The position numbers and the translations under genes are program-made. From Crotophaga sulcirostris (lineage: Eukaryota; Chordata; Aves; Cuculiformes; Crotophagidae), in NCBI GenBank assembly GCA_013397455.1, contig VYZB01000119.1:1794243-1858242 (forward strand): a stretch of DNA of 64,000 nucleotides. The letters are read 5' to 3'. A model generated the notes under the pieces. That model was not told the DNA's origin. It was given only the letters and a program-made list of their open reading frames with translations, and made no database searches. The number at the start of each line of letters is the position of its first letter. The stretch's first letter is position 1. Shown piece by piece: positions 34,640 through 64,000 of the stretch.

Positions 34640-37600
34640 GAAGATATTTTCCATGTTTACAAAAAATAAATAGAGGGAGAAACGGGCAAAGATGGCGTAG
34701 CTGTTGAAGCCAGCGGTGCGGGAGCAGCAGGGCACCGCCGGCTGCCATGGGGGCCGTGGGGCGAGGCAGGCCTGCCCGGGCACATGGCCCTGGGAAACCT
34801 GCCCAGGTCCCTCCGGGATGGCACAGGGCTGTCACGGCTGTCTGTCCCCAGCATGGCCCAGGGACAGCCAGAGAGGGTGCTGGGCTCTGGGGGACTGGGC
34901 CTCCACCATGACTGGGCAGAAGCCTTTCCAGCCACGGCCTGCGTGGAGCAGCAAGGGGTTGGCACCTGCACCGAGAACTGGGGTGGTTTGTTGTGCTTTT
35001 GCTGATTCTGAAATGTAAAACATGGGGCAGAAAGGAGGTAGGAGAAAGCAGCTGCCTGGTGCAAATGAGGGAGAAAAGAGCCAGCGGGGTTGAGAGAGGG
35101 AGAAGGCAGGAATGGAGAAGAAACCTGGTGGGTTTGAGACTGGAAGGAGGTATAAAATGTGATGGATGCTGGATTGCAGCCTGGAGACTATTGATGAGGG
35201 AAGAAAAAAACCTCAAAATCTGGCTTGGCAAAAAAAGCAGACATGGGGAAGAAGAGATTGAGGCTGGGAGGCAGCAAGGAGAATGGCAGGCAGATGCTCA
35301 GGTGCCTGAGGAGACAGGAGCTCTGGACTCAGCAAGAAATGGCCCCTCTGGAATATTCCTCTTTCTGATGCTGGCGGGGGACTGCAAAGAGTATTTTCAA
35401 TAATCAGGCAGAGATATGCCCAGTTGTGGGTGGAGAAAAGGAAGGATCTTGAAGAGCCTAATAGAACACATTGACCTGATAGAGCAAGGCAGTGGGAGTA
35501 TAGATGGTATTGATAGGAAAGCAGTTATGAAGTCTTGAGGAAATTGAACAAATGCAGTTTGTGACTAAATGTCAGTTACATTCTCTCAGTTGTATAATTG
35601 CAACACTGTACTTTTACAAAGAGTATCAGACAACCAAACCTGGCAAGTTCACAACTGAAGCCCATGCACTGTACAAGTGGGGATTCCACACACAAATGCT
35701 TCCATGGTCAGACCTGTCACTGCTTCTTTGCATTTCTTTTTGCACTTAATAACTGCACCTAGAACTGACTTTTCATGTGTATTACATACCTGCACATGCA
35801 TCTGTCTTAAGTGTCATTGCATGTGGGTATCAAAATTCATGTAATTTTAAAATACTTAGAAAGAATACTTTTTTTATTTAGCCTAGGGGTTAATTTACTG
35901 AAAACTTCTCTGAAAAAAATAAACTTTACATTTGAGCCAGCACTTGCTGTAGGCTGTGGGGGAGCATCCAGGAACAGCAGCACAGATGAAACCATGAATT
36001 CTGAAAGCAGCAAGTCTTTCATCTTTCTCAGCTCCTCTGCAAAGAATGGGGCATTTCAGAGGCCAGGGACAGTCCTGCTGCTGGGGCCCTTACAATTCCT
36101 CAGGCTCCACTGTTTTAATGCAAAGTCCTGCTTTTAAAAACTGACCTTGCTGGGAGTTAGGAACAATTACATTAAGATTTGACTATTAGGGGAGAGATAT
36201 TGGATTAGGGTTTAGTTAACTGGAGGAGGAGAAAATGATTGGTATGTTCGAGGCAGTTTGTGTGGTGGAACATAACCTTTTATATCATCTAGAACATTTA
36301 CTTCAGGACATGTAGCTTTATGTATAGAGATTGGTATGTTCACACACCACTTTATTCTGAGTGAAGAATCCTGGACATTTTGATCTCATCCTTGCACACA
36401 GTAAATAAGACCGTAAAAAGCCTAGATGATCTGTAGACATAAAAAGAAGACTGATTGCCTTGTTTCCTTTATCCCAGTTTAGTAAACCTTGAATTGAAAT
36501 TGAATGGTAGCGATCATAACAAGCAAATCAGTTTCAATTTCAAACAGAACAAAGGTAGCAACTGGTGTGGAATTAAAAGAACAGTATAGTTTATATAATT
36601 CAGCATAATGAAAAATATATTATTTTGCACCAGAAATATCATCATTAATATCAGAACACCGATGATTCTCTTTCTTTGTGATGGTCTCCTCTTGCCCAGC
36701 CAACTGACAGAGGCTTGGTTTGTCGCTATTGTCCCTAAATAGGGAATTCTGGGGCAGTTCCCAAAGCCTGTCTCCTGTTTGTAGCTCTGGAGGGAGCAAA
36801 ATGCAACTCTGTTCCTCTTTTGTTTAGCAAATCCTCCAGCTTTCCTTAGAAAAAGCATTTAGTGGTTGGGGTCAGATGTTGTCCAGTTCCTCTTAAATGC
36901 CACAGAAAGCTATTTTATTCAGTACTTGTAGGCTTCAACTTGTAACAAATATCCACTACATCCTATTTATCACAAGTAATTTCTTTATTGATTGTGGCAA
37001 TTTTAATAAAGGGTAAAATTTATGTGATAGTCAGACTCCAGTAACATAAGATCGAACTCATATGATAAGCTGTTTTCCTTTAACGATAGAAGTGTGAATG
37101 CTTGTTATCGCAATGCAGAGAAAATGCCTTACCCTTTTGCTTGCTAGAGAGAGATGATTTTGCGTTTGGAATGACTTTGGGAGCTGCTGATGGATGACAA
37201 GCTGATCCTGGTTTCCTAAGACATCCCTTATGTTTATTTCTGGATGTGAAAATGAGGACTGTAATGTTTCTGTATGGCATAACACTTTTACTGCATGTTA
37301 ATACTTAGTCTGATGTCAGTAGTTTTAAGAAGGTACTGACACCTATTGAGAACAAATATGCAAAACCTTGTGATTTCTTTATAAAGTTTTGGTTCATCAA
37401 GGAATATGAATTCATGCCTAATTTCAAATGTATAGGCTGTTCTGTGACTTTCATCACATCATATTCTTGATGTTCAGCGTATGTTTAATCCTTTGAGAAT
37501 CCTTTAGCAGTTCCAGCTGGGTAGATACTATATCTGTAATAAAACTTCTCTTAACCCTGGGACTTGCAAAAACTGATTGATGTCTCTGGACAGAAGCAAA

Positions 37601-40600
37601 GTGTCAAGTGTTTAGTGAAGCACCAAGTAACTTAATGTTGCTGATCTCTGGTGCAGAAAGTACACCTTGTGATAAAAAGAAGAAAGAGGTAATACCTAGG
37701 ACATGCAGTAATCACAACTTTATTCTAATGTATTTTTGTTCATTCTTTTAAATGTCTCTTTAAACAACAGGCCATTTTCTGTATTTTTTCCAGGGACAAA
37801 ATTACAGCAAAACCAATTATTCCTTTCCAGACAGAGGAAGGATTTGGTACCATTTCACATTAAAGGGATGGAAAGAGGAAGAGATTAATGTTGGCTAGAG
37901 AGGTCACAGATTCACTTGGCAGAAGGGTGTGAACCACAAGGGCCTTCTTGGGACTGTGCCAACAACTGTGAGATTTACAGTGATTCACCAAAGTTTTTCT
38001 TCTCATGCAGCCCCAGTTTGTAGCGTGGGGAATAAGGATTTGCTGTGATCCGAACACCATAATGAAGACTGTACTTTGCTCAGCACAGTCAGACATCCGT
38101 GGTGCTTCAGCTGTGGATGCTTGCCTGCTCGGTGGTGGAAAAGGGATGAGTCTGATAGCGCTGCTCTGCTAGCTCTGAAAAAAATGACTTCTTAGCTAAA
38201 CCGTGGGAGAGCTGTGGTTCACCATTGCTCCGAGCAGATGGCAGTGTTTCTGAGCTGCCGGGATTCTGGGGGAGGTGGTGGTAGGAAACCAAACCATTAA
38301 ATGCTGCTGCAGGAAACTGCTGAGTCAAGACTGTGGAAATCACGTGAAATGCCAAAAAAAGAAACCTTGGCGGGGAGGTGAAGGGATCAGAGAGCAGGTT
38401 GCAGCAAACAGCTGGCAAACATCCTGCTAAAGTGCTGCGGAGTCTCATGACACAGCTGGAAAAAAAACATTCCTAGCTTGGCAGTGTTTGCTTGCCTTTA
38501 TTCAAATAAATTAGAAATTTTCCTATTTGGGACTCGGTCATTTATAACAGCAGGAAGGATCACAGGCACAGGCGGTGGTAGTTCCTCACAAGCCTGTGGC
38601 ACAAATATCACTCACAAACGTGCAGCTCGCTCTGATCCTTCGGGGCTGCCTGGGGAGGGGAGCGCCAGGCAGGAGCCGGGCTTTGGAGTGGGGCTGGGGC
38701 AGCCCCTTTGCTGGCCCAGTGCAGGCAGCCTTGATGCTGCGGGAGGGAGGGTGAGGTGATGCTGTTGGTGTTGGGGTACCCGGTTGTGCTCAGGAGCATT
38801 TTCAGCTGCTGCTGGATGTGACCTGTAGGAGAGCACTCAGCAGCCAGGTTAACATGCGGCGGCAGATGAGATTTATGCGTTTTGTGAGTCACCAAACTGC
38901 TTCTAGATGTAGATCTGTTTACTGCGAAAAAAACTTGTTTGACTGACAACTCAACATATTCTTTGGGCTTGTAACAGCAAAGTAAGAAAATGTCAGTACT
39001 CTCGAGTTTCTGGTTTTATCCACATACAGGGAGAACTCGCTGGGGATGCATCTGTCAGCTTTGGAGCAGAAGTGATTTTATGAAAATGACTGGCTCTGCA
39101 CACGTGGCACCTCCCACTTCCAACTCTTATGAAAGATGTGTTAAATGTAACTTTTTCTGAGAAATTGCAGTAGGAAAGGAAATTGTATCTGAAATACAGG
39201 GTTGGAAGGGAGATCATGTATTATACAGTCATTTTCATATCTGGATACTTTTAACTCTTGGACTCCGGTGCTACAGGATCCCTCATGACCTGGAATAACA
39301 TTACATCCCTTTTACAGAGAGCGTATTGAGGCAGATGATATATGTAATAATGATACGTGTAATTAGTCTGCAGTTTCCAGCTCTGACAGATGCAGGAAAC
39401 CAGGTCTGGCAAAACCTGAGCTAATGCCTGTTTACTACATTGTCCTGAGCAACAAAACTCTGCTGAGGAATGATCTCACTCCAGTTTGAGGCTGCATATC
39501 TGCTTTGTGCTTTTGGAGCTCAGATGTGAAGCAGCAGCTGTGGCCATGGGAATAAAAAGGAAGAAACTGAAGGGATACGCAGACAGTGCCAGTTCTGCGA
39601 GTGGCGGAATCGCAGCCCTTTGGTTGCAGAACCAGTTCCCCAGAGGAGTGAGCCTGACCCACTCCTTGGCCACAGCCTACGAGCCAGCTTTACCTGCATG
39701 GTGACGTGGTTCCAGCTCACCTCTGCAGAGGCTGTTTTGTAATCTTTGTTCCCATCTCATGCCCAAAAGCTGTACCTCCTCCCCAGCACACACCTGGCAG
39801 AACTTGGTCTGCACAGTGTCTTTGCCTTTAGCAAAAATCAGTAGAGCAGCCTTGCTTTGAGCCTCAAGCTAGCACCAACCGATTGGCCTGCTGTAGTTAA
39901 GGGACTGCTTTTGAAAGCATATCTGGTTTTGACTGTGGTAATAAATTGTTCTCAGATGTATTTCAGGCTTCAGAGATTACACAAGGGTAAAACAGAACAT
40001 GTGTTATGATGATTTCATATGGGGTTTGATCTGGGAGTGGAAAAAAGCTGCATATTAAGCAAATCTCTTGATGTTCCATGCTGTATTGAAAGTACTTGGC
40101 ACTCCAAATGATAAAAAAAAATCCATTCCATAAAATCTTAGATGCAATTTACTTGCATACTAGCCCCTCTCCATTTTCAAAGTCATAGTGACTAAGTTAT
40201 TGCAACCCTTAAGCTTTGCAATGGCCTGGACATTATCACAGTCTGATGCCTGACCCTCTGCGTGCCTTAATTGCATAAAGCATTTAAATGTTGGATCTAC
40301 TGGAAAAGCAGTTACTGCATCTTCCTTATTACTGAAAATATCATTAGATGGAGCAGAACCTCTAGACTTAGCCCTTTGGAAAAAACCCAGATTTTTGTAG
40401 CAAGACCAAATTAATATTACTTAGGCATTTTAACAGAGAATTACCTAGTGACATCCTTAGTTTCCCAGCTCTAAAATATGGGTGTTTCAAGCTGACCAAC
40501 ATCTGATTGTTTTCAATGTGTAAACTGAACAACCATCATCGTTTTAGAAGAAATTTGGTTAACTGCATTCTCTCTGAAGTCTCATTTAGCATTAGTGGTT

Positions 40601-41440
40601 TAGCCGTAGGCCACAAGAACTGACCAAGCATGAACTTTTGATAAAACCAATGCTGCTAACACAGAACTCACTGCATTCAGTGGATATGAGCAGCATGGAG
40701 AAGGACCAAGGAGACCAGAAGAAGAGAGCGAAGTAACTTTAGAAGGCAGCCAACCCAGCAACACTGAAAAACAGTAAGAAATCAAGAGACCACCAACCAG
40801 AATGAAGGGATTGGACTTGGGGATCGGGTGACAGGTGAATGGAGGTGGGGGTCCCTCTCTGGAAGCAAACAGCTTGAGCTGTAAACAAGTAAACTAATAA
40901 AAGACTGATTGGAAAACTTCACTCAGATTTTGCACTCTCAGCAGGATCCTAGGGCCAGACCTTTTGACAGTAGCCAGCATGTGTACATCTGTAAAAAAAA
41001 AATTTAGAGGTTGCTGGATGTGAACTACTTTCCCTATGCTTAAGAAAAAGGGGTTTAATTTATGGTGCTGCAGTGTCTTACTGATTTGAGAAAGTTAACT
41101 TTCTAAGTTACTTTTCTTCTTCTGTTTATATCCCAATGCTTATTTCCCATAAGCAGCAGGACAAGTTACAAGAGTCATTGTGAGGATGCTTGTTTCCTTC
41201 CCCTCCAATAACCTTCTAGAAGACTGGGAAAAAATAATTCAGGAATGGAAGCCACTTAAAAAACTCAAGGGATTTTAATGACTGAATAAAGAAGGAACTA
41301 ATTATTATATTTAAGTAGCAAACAAGTATTCTGCTATCAAAGCACAAGCTAAAGAATTTAAAGAAGCCACAAACATTAGTAAGAGCCCAACATACAGAAC
41401 TTGGAGTAAGAAGGCATTTTACACACGAGTTTATCAACAC
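34640..41440. other. Intergenic region between LAMP2 and CUL4B, no supportable gene
   Basis: About 6.8 kb without a recognised protein, tRNA or known repeat. The first 350 bp are GC-rich with an AAAGATGGCG motif at 34688-34697 and may belong to the LAMP2 promoter. The rest is AT-rich. Open frames such as those near 35811-36137 and 38107-38448 show no domain, no splice context and no codon signature. A segment near 40600-40950 resembles an LTR end but has no clear borders. Confidence 0.5.
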
Positions 41441-44400
41441 AAAACTGTTTAATATTTATTAAATGACACAAAATACCTAGATAACAGACTCACTCTCTGA
41501 AAGGACATGTATTTACATTATTTACCAACTTAAGAAAGACTCTCTGTACCCATATCAGACTTATGAAACATAAAAAAGGTTTTGCTGCTTTTTGCATCGA
41601 AGGATGCAACAGTGATACATGCCCTGTTTGCAAGTCTGCATAAACTATAACTTTTTGATGCAGTGAAAAAGCACAATTTCATATTCTGGTAGCCGAGGGA
41701 AGAGGCTTCTGAAAAGTAACAGGGTTAGTTTTTTTCCCCCACTCCAGACATACTCTGAAGAACTGTTATACAAAAAGTATATTACATTTTTGAATGCTGC
41801 TGTACTCTTACAATTTTAGTGTAACGTTTCAAAGAAAATATTCTTCCTACTATATGAAATCACTAAAAAAGTGGTATTTGAACATTTCTTTAGATGCACT
41901 TTTTATTTTTCTTTAAAGAAAGCATATGGGTAGATGATATGTCTAGGAAAAATGAAATGCTGACAAAAAGAAATATGAAGAACAAAATATGAAGAACAGC
42001 TAAAGCAACTTAACAATTTGCTAGGGTTTGCTTTTTCTTTTATAAACTATTTACTTTGGCACCTTTGTGTAAACTATAGAACAAAACGACGTTTACAACA
42101 CATTTGCAATTACAGCATTTAAACAAAATGGTCACTTTTTAAACCAGCCAAGACAAAAAAATAGTCCATTTATGGGTATAAAGATTAAAAAACCTAAAAT
42201 ATATATTTCTAAGAATAAACTGCAATTTCTTATGAACAAGGTGCTATAAACTGCATGCAAGTCAAGATTAAAAACGTGTGGCCAAACAGACAAGCTGTGT
42301 TATAGCCAGATGAGTTGTGGTCCAAGCCCACTTTAATTTGTTGTTCTTACAGAGATATATATGGCTCAATAGGCAGGCACATGATCCCAGCAAGAAGTTG
42401 CAGAGTTGTACGGCTGGACGATAAATCTTGGCTGCAGCTTTGTCATTAACCAGGAATGAGTGAGACCTTAGCAGAAGAGATGAACAAGTTATCGGGGAAA
42501 ACCCATGAAGTTACAAGGAGAAGCCTTCTCCCCTGCCCTCTCTCACCCCCTCTCTCGGCCTAACCAGGGTTCTCAAAGGCCATTCTTTGGGTTGCTTTAA
42601 CTAGATTGCTGCTTAGGGTCTGCCTCACGTGGTGGGAATCTGACGAGACTTGAGGACATTTTCTATATAATATTTTCTGCATTCAAGTTACTGAAATGGA
42701 TGGGATAAATACTAAATAAACCTTCAGATCTTTCTGATTAGTTTGACTGAATGCAACACACTTGTGTAATGAGGGAGGATTTTAGCAGAATAGGTATTTT
42801 AAACCTGTAGTGGTGTTAGATTTATATGCTACAACAGGCTGAATGGAACCAGTTCAATATCAATAGTCATCATCTCCTGTCTCCTGAAGAGTGAAGTTTT
42901 ATGCTCCTTCTCCAAAACATCTTTTTAAAAGGAAATTTTTATTGGCTAAAGATACAAAAACACACACAAGAAAAAGGAACATTGAATGCAAAATACAGAA
43001 GGCTTTTTTTGGGGGGCGGGGGCATTCTCTCCTCCCCAGTGGACCTCTATTTGAACTAATACTTTAAGATTTGCAGGAGCAGTCTTCAAGTTTCTTACCA
43101 GATAATTCTACTGTTAGTATTTTTCTTATGTAGGCAAGGGTGGTCCTGGATGTCTACCAGTGGCTATGCTGCAATAGTGTCAAAGGATAAGGTAGATTTT
43201 CTGCAGATCACAAAGAGCTGTATGACAGTTAAGTAGAGGGTGACAGCAAATAATTTAGTAGGAGAAAAAAACATCTGCTTCATCTGTCAGCTGAGGACTG
43301 CACATAAAAGAGCTTGAGAGAAAACACAGCTGGAGAAATATGGAATTAAACAGTAGATCAAAAAAGCAATAAGGATGGGATGTGTCAGATACAAAATACA
43401 CACACATACACTCTTCCTCTCGCACACGCACACCCCTGAATGTGGGATCACAGTGATTGAAGTTGTAGGTCAGAGAGCTAAGTTACACTGCCATTAAACA
43501 AAAGTAACATCTTGCTTTCAAGAAATATCTGGTATTCCCCAGGACTATCAGTGCCTGAATGAGGATGAGGTTTTTCATTGTGCTCTGCAACACAGCTGAT
43601 CGTAGGTCTAAAGCCTGGCTGGGTAAGGAAGAACTGTTACATGGAGGAGTTACTTTTTCTGCTGACATTTCTTTTTCCCATATATACCTGGCACATACTG
43701 CTATAGCAATTTAAAAAATGCATTTTGTTAAAACAAAGCTCTACATTCAAGTGACTTATTCTCCCATGTCTTACAAAGATGCAAAGAATGCTCTCTGGTC
43801 ATCTAAGAAAATATATTTTAGATGCCTTGTAGCAATACTTAACTTTCTATATGAGAGGTAGGCTTCTGGGTTCTAGGAGGCCTGCCACATCTAGGGCTGA
43901 GTTCTTAAAGCTTTAAGTTAAAGCAATCCAAAGCAGGGCAGTCTTAGAAGAGCTGCCCTGTCTAAACCTTGAGGTTAGTTCAAGTTTAGAATGTTGCAAA
44001 GCAAAACAAGTATTAAAATCCATTTGTAATTTTTGTTCTTACAGCTTTACCACAAGAGCAGTGTGGCATTTCATAGATATCTGTAAATAGATTCTGTTTT
44101 CTAGAGTATTGCTGCCAAGAGGTGAAGGCCTCCTACCCATGACTAGAAAAACCTGTCACTTTTTCCATTATGGCTGTTTTATGCTTAAAATTCCTAAAGG
44201 TGAACACTAAGTCTTATAGACAAGCCATATAAATCTGATCTGGACTTGTTTTGTTGTAGCAGTTATTTAAGAATGGTGTTTGTATATATATACAGGATAC
44301 ATGCCCACACTGCAAACTTTATACATTGTTTTATATTGATACCATTTTGTCTTAATTGCAACCAAGAATATTTTCCATCAGCAATAAGCATAGCTTGGCT

Positions 44401-44909
44401 TATTCCCCATTTTCCCTCCCTCAAGGGGAAAACCCAAGTGTGGGCATCAACCAAACCAATGGTATGTTATAACTGAAATGCATTCTGTACAGTAAATAAA
44501 AAGTTTGCATGCAGTTTAAGCATTTTAAAGGCTATTTTTTTTAATATTAATTAACCTTCTGTTTCCATTTAAAGGTGTAAAAGACATCTGTCATTTATCA
44601 AGGGACTCCTCTTCAGACCCAGATACAAATGGAATCACAAAGACCAGGTACTTTCTTTCAGCTTTCTGCACATCTTACTAAATAACATGCAAAGAGTTCA
44701 ACAGCATTCTTCTTAAAATGTAAATAGTACTCTTTAAATGGGCATGTTAACCACTGAAAGAAGTCCACTCTACTATACTTTTCCATTACACTGCTTTCAT
44801 TCAATCATCGGTAGTATAAAAAGTCAATTAACGGGATCAACAGGCTAGTTTATCCACTGGCAACTGTGTATGACACCAAGTGTGCAGTAAAACAAAGGCC
44901 AACATATGT
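41440..44909 (-). other. CUL4B: CUL4B 3' untranslated region (extent inferred)
   Basis: After the CUL4B stop the minus strand is non-coding and AT-rich for about 3.5 kb, until an AATAAA on the minus strand at 41455-41460, which is a good candidate distal signal. Several earlier minus-strand AATAAA motifs could be used. The block 42520-42560 is unusually pyrimidine-rich (CTCTCTCACCCCCTCTCTCG), unlike its surroundings. Confidence 0.45.
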
Positions 44910-63360
<18,451 letters not shown>

Positions 63361-64000
63361 GAACACACAGAAGTGAGCAGGCTGAGGGGCATCAAATCCT
63401 TGTGGTGTGGCAAAGAGGGAGAGAGTTTTAGAGTCAGTCTCTGCTGGGTGTCTCTTTGGGGGGGCGTCTTTCAGCTTCTCTCTCTCATCAGTGGAGTCCT
63501 TCCGTCTTCCCCGTCTTTTGCGTTCTTCTTTCTCGGAGGAATCACTTTATCACCTCTCTTCCCTTTTTCTCTATTACTTTGTTTCTTCCCGCAGTTTGCC
63601 TCTGCGTCCCCGCTTTCGCTCCTTCCTCAGCGGGTCTCCGTTCCCGCCCCTCGCCGCGCACCGGTTCCTTCCAGCTCTTCTCTCCGGCTCCGGCGCTGCC
63701 CGCTCCGCTCCCGCTCCGGCCGCCTCGTCTCGCCGAGCAGCAGCGGGCAGGGCTCCCTCACGCCTCGGCTCCGGCCCCTCGCGCCTCCCGCTCCCTCGCC
63801 GCGCCCGGCCCGCTGTCCCCCCACGGCCCGCTCTCCCGGGGCTCCCGCCTCCCCCCTCGCCGCCTGCTGCTCGCGCTTCCCGAGGGGGGACAGCCCGGCC
63901 CGCCGCTTGTTATTGTCAATACACGGCTCTGAGGCACCCAAAGATGGCGGCACATCCGGCCGCAGTGCATGCTGGGCCGGGCGGCGCGGCCCGGCGGCCC
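63361..64000 (-). promoter_or_regulatory. CUL4B: CpG-rich promoter-like island and 5' region of CUL4B
   Basis: From about 63600 to the window end the sequence is very GC- and CpG-rich, as expected for the promoter of a ubiquitously expressed gene, and it lies just upstream of the first CUL4B coding exon. One or more 5' non-coding exons are likely here, but I could not fix their borders. A peptide-coding alternative first exon was not recognised. Confidence 0.6.
63941..63951 (+). promoter_or_regulatory. YY1-type motif
   Basis: AAGATGGCGGC is the full YY1 consensus often placed just downstream of transcription starts in CpG-island promoters. A nearby GCATGCTGGG (63967-63976) resembles part of a ZNF143-type element. 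The plus orientation leaves open a transcript running rightward as well as CUL4B running leftward. Confidence 0.45.

Noticed and set aside
33462..35231. Long open frames spanning the 988-bp gap
   Set aside because: Most of each frame is undetermined sequence; the visible ends are low-complexity and unrelated to LAMP2.
35811..36137. Plus-strand 108-codon frame in the intergenic region as a new gene
   Set aside because: No homology recognised, no promoter or poly(A) context, and an overlapping frame is open on the other strand.
38107..38448. Minus-strand 113-codon frame in the intergenic region
   Set aside because: No domain or signal peptide evidence and no exon partners; treated as chance.

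Overview
The window is vertebrate nuclear DNA, almost certainly from a bird. The genes are split by short GT-AG introns, there are 5'-truncated CR1 retroelements of the avian type, and repeat content is low. The order TMEM255A(-), ATP1B4(+), LAMP2(-), CUL4B(-) is that of human Xq24 (chicken chromosome 4). The proteins were recognised by reading exons in frame from remembered family sequences; no search was run. Three runs of N interrupt the assembly (4891-5350, 20052-20056, 33628-34615).

Layout. 1-8 kb: one exon of TMEM255A on the minus strand (511-653), a CR1 remnant, a GC-rich block next to the first gap, a minisatellite and a CTGC microsatellite. 8.2-17.8 kb: a complete eight-exon reading of ATP1B4, the beta-4 subunit of the Na,K-ATPase family, 308 residues, with a short cytoplasmic head instead of the Glu-rich extension of placental mammals. 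18-22 kb: convergent 3' ends of ATP1B4 and LAMP2. 22.2-32.9 kb: LAMP2 exons 2-8 followed by the alternative last exons 9B and 9C. Between these lies a decayed copy of exon 9A, the exon that makes the LAMP2A isoform used in chaperone-mediated autophagy. LAMP2 exon 1 (signal peptide) is not visible and is probably inside the 988-bp gap. 34.6-41.4 kb: no supportable gene. 41.4-63.4 kb: a complete 20-exon CUL4B coding sequence (886 residues) with a long 3' untranslated region. 63.6-64 kb: a GC-rich promoter-like island.

The genes do not form one pathway. ATP1B4 is a membrane P-type ATPase beta subunit, LAMP2 is a lysosomal membrane glycoprotein, CUL4B is the scaffold of a nuclear ubiquitin ligase, and TMEM255A is a little-characterised four-pass membrane protein. 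Their neighbourhood is ancient conserved synteny.

The two observations most worth following are the broken LAMP2A exon (23291-23422) and an apparent U12-type intron of CUL4B with AT-AT ends (57301-58120).
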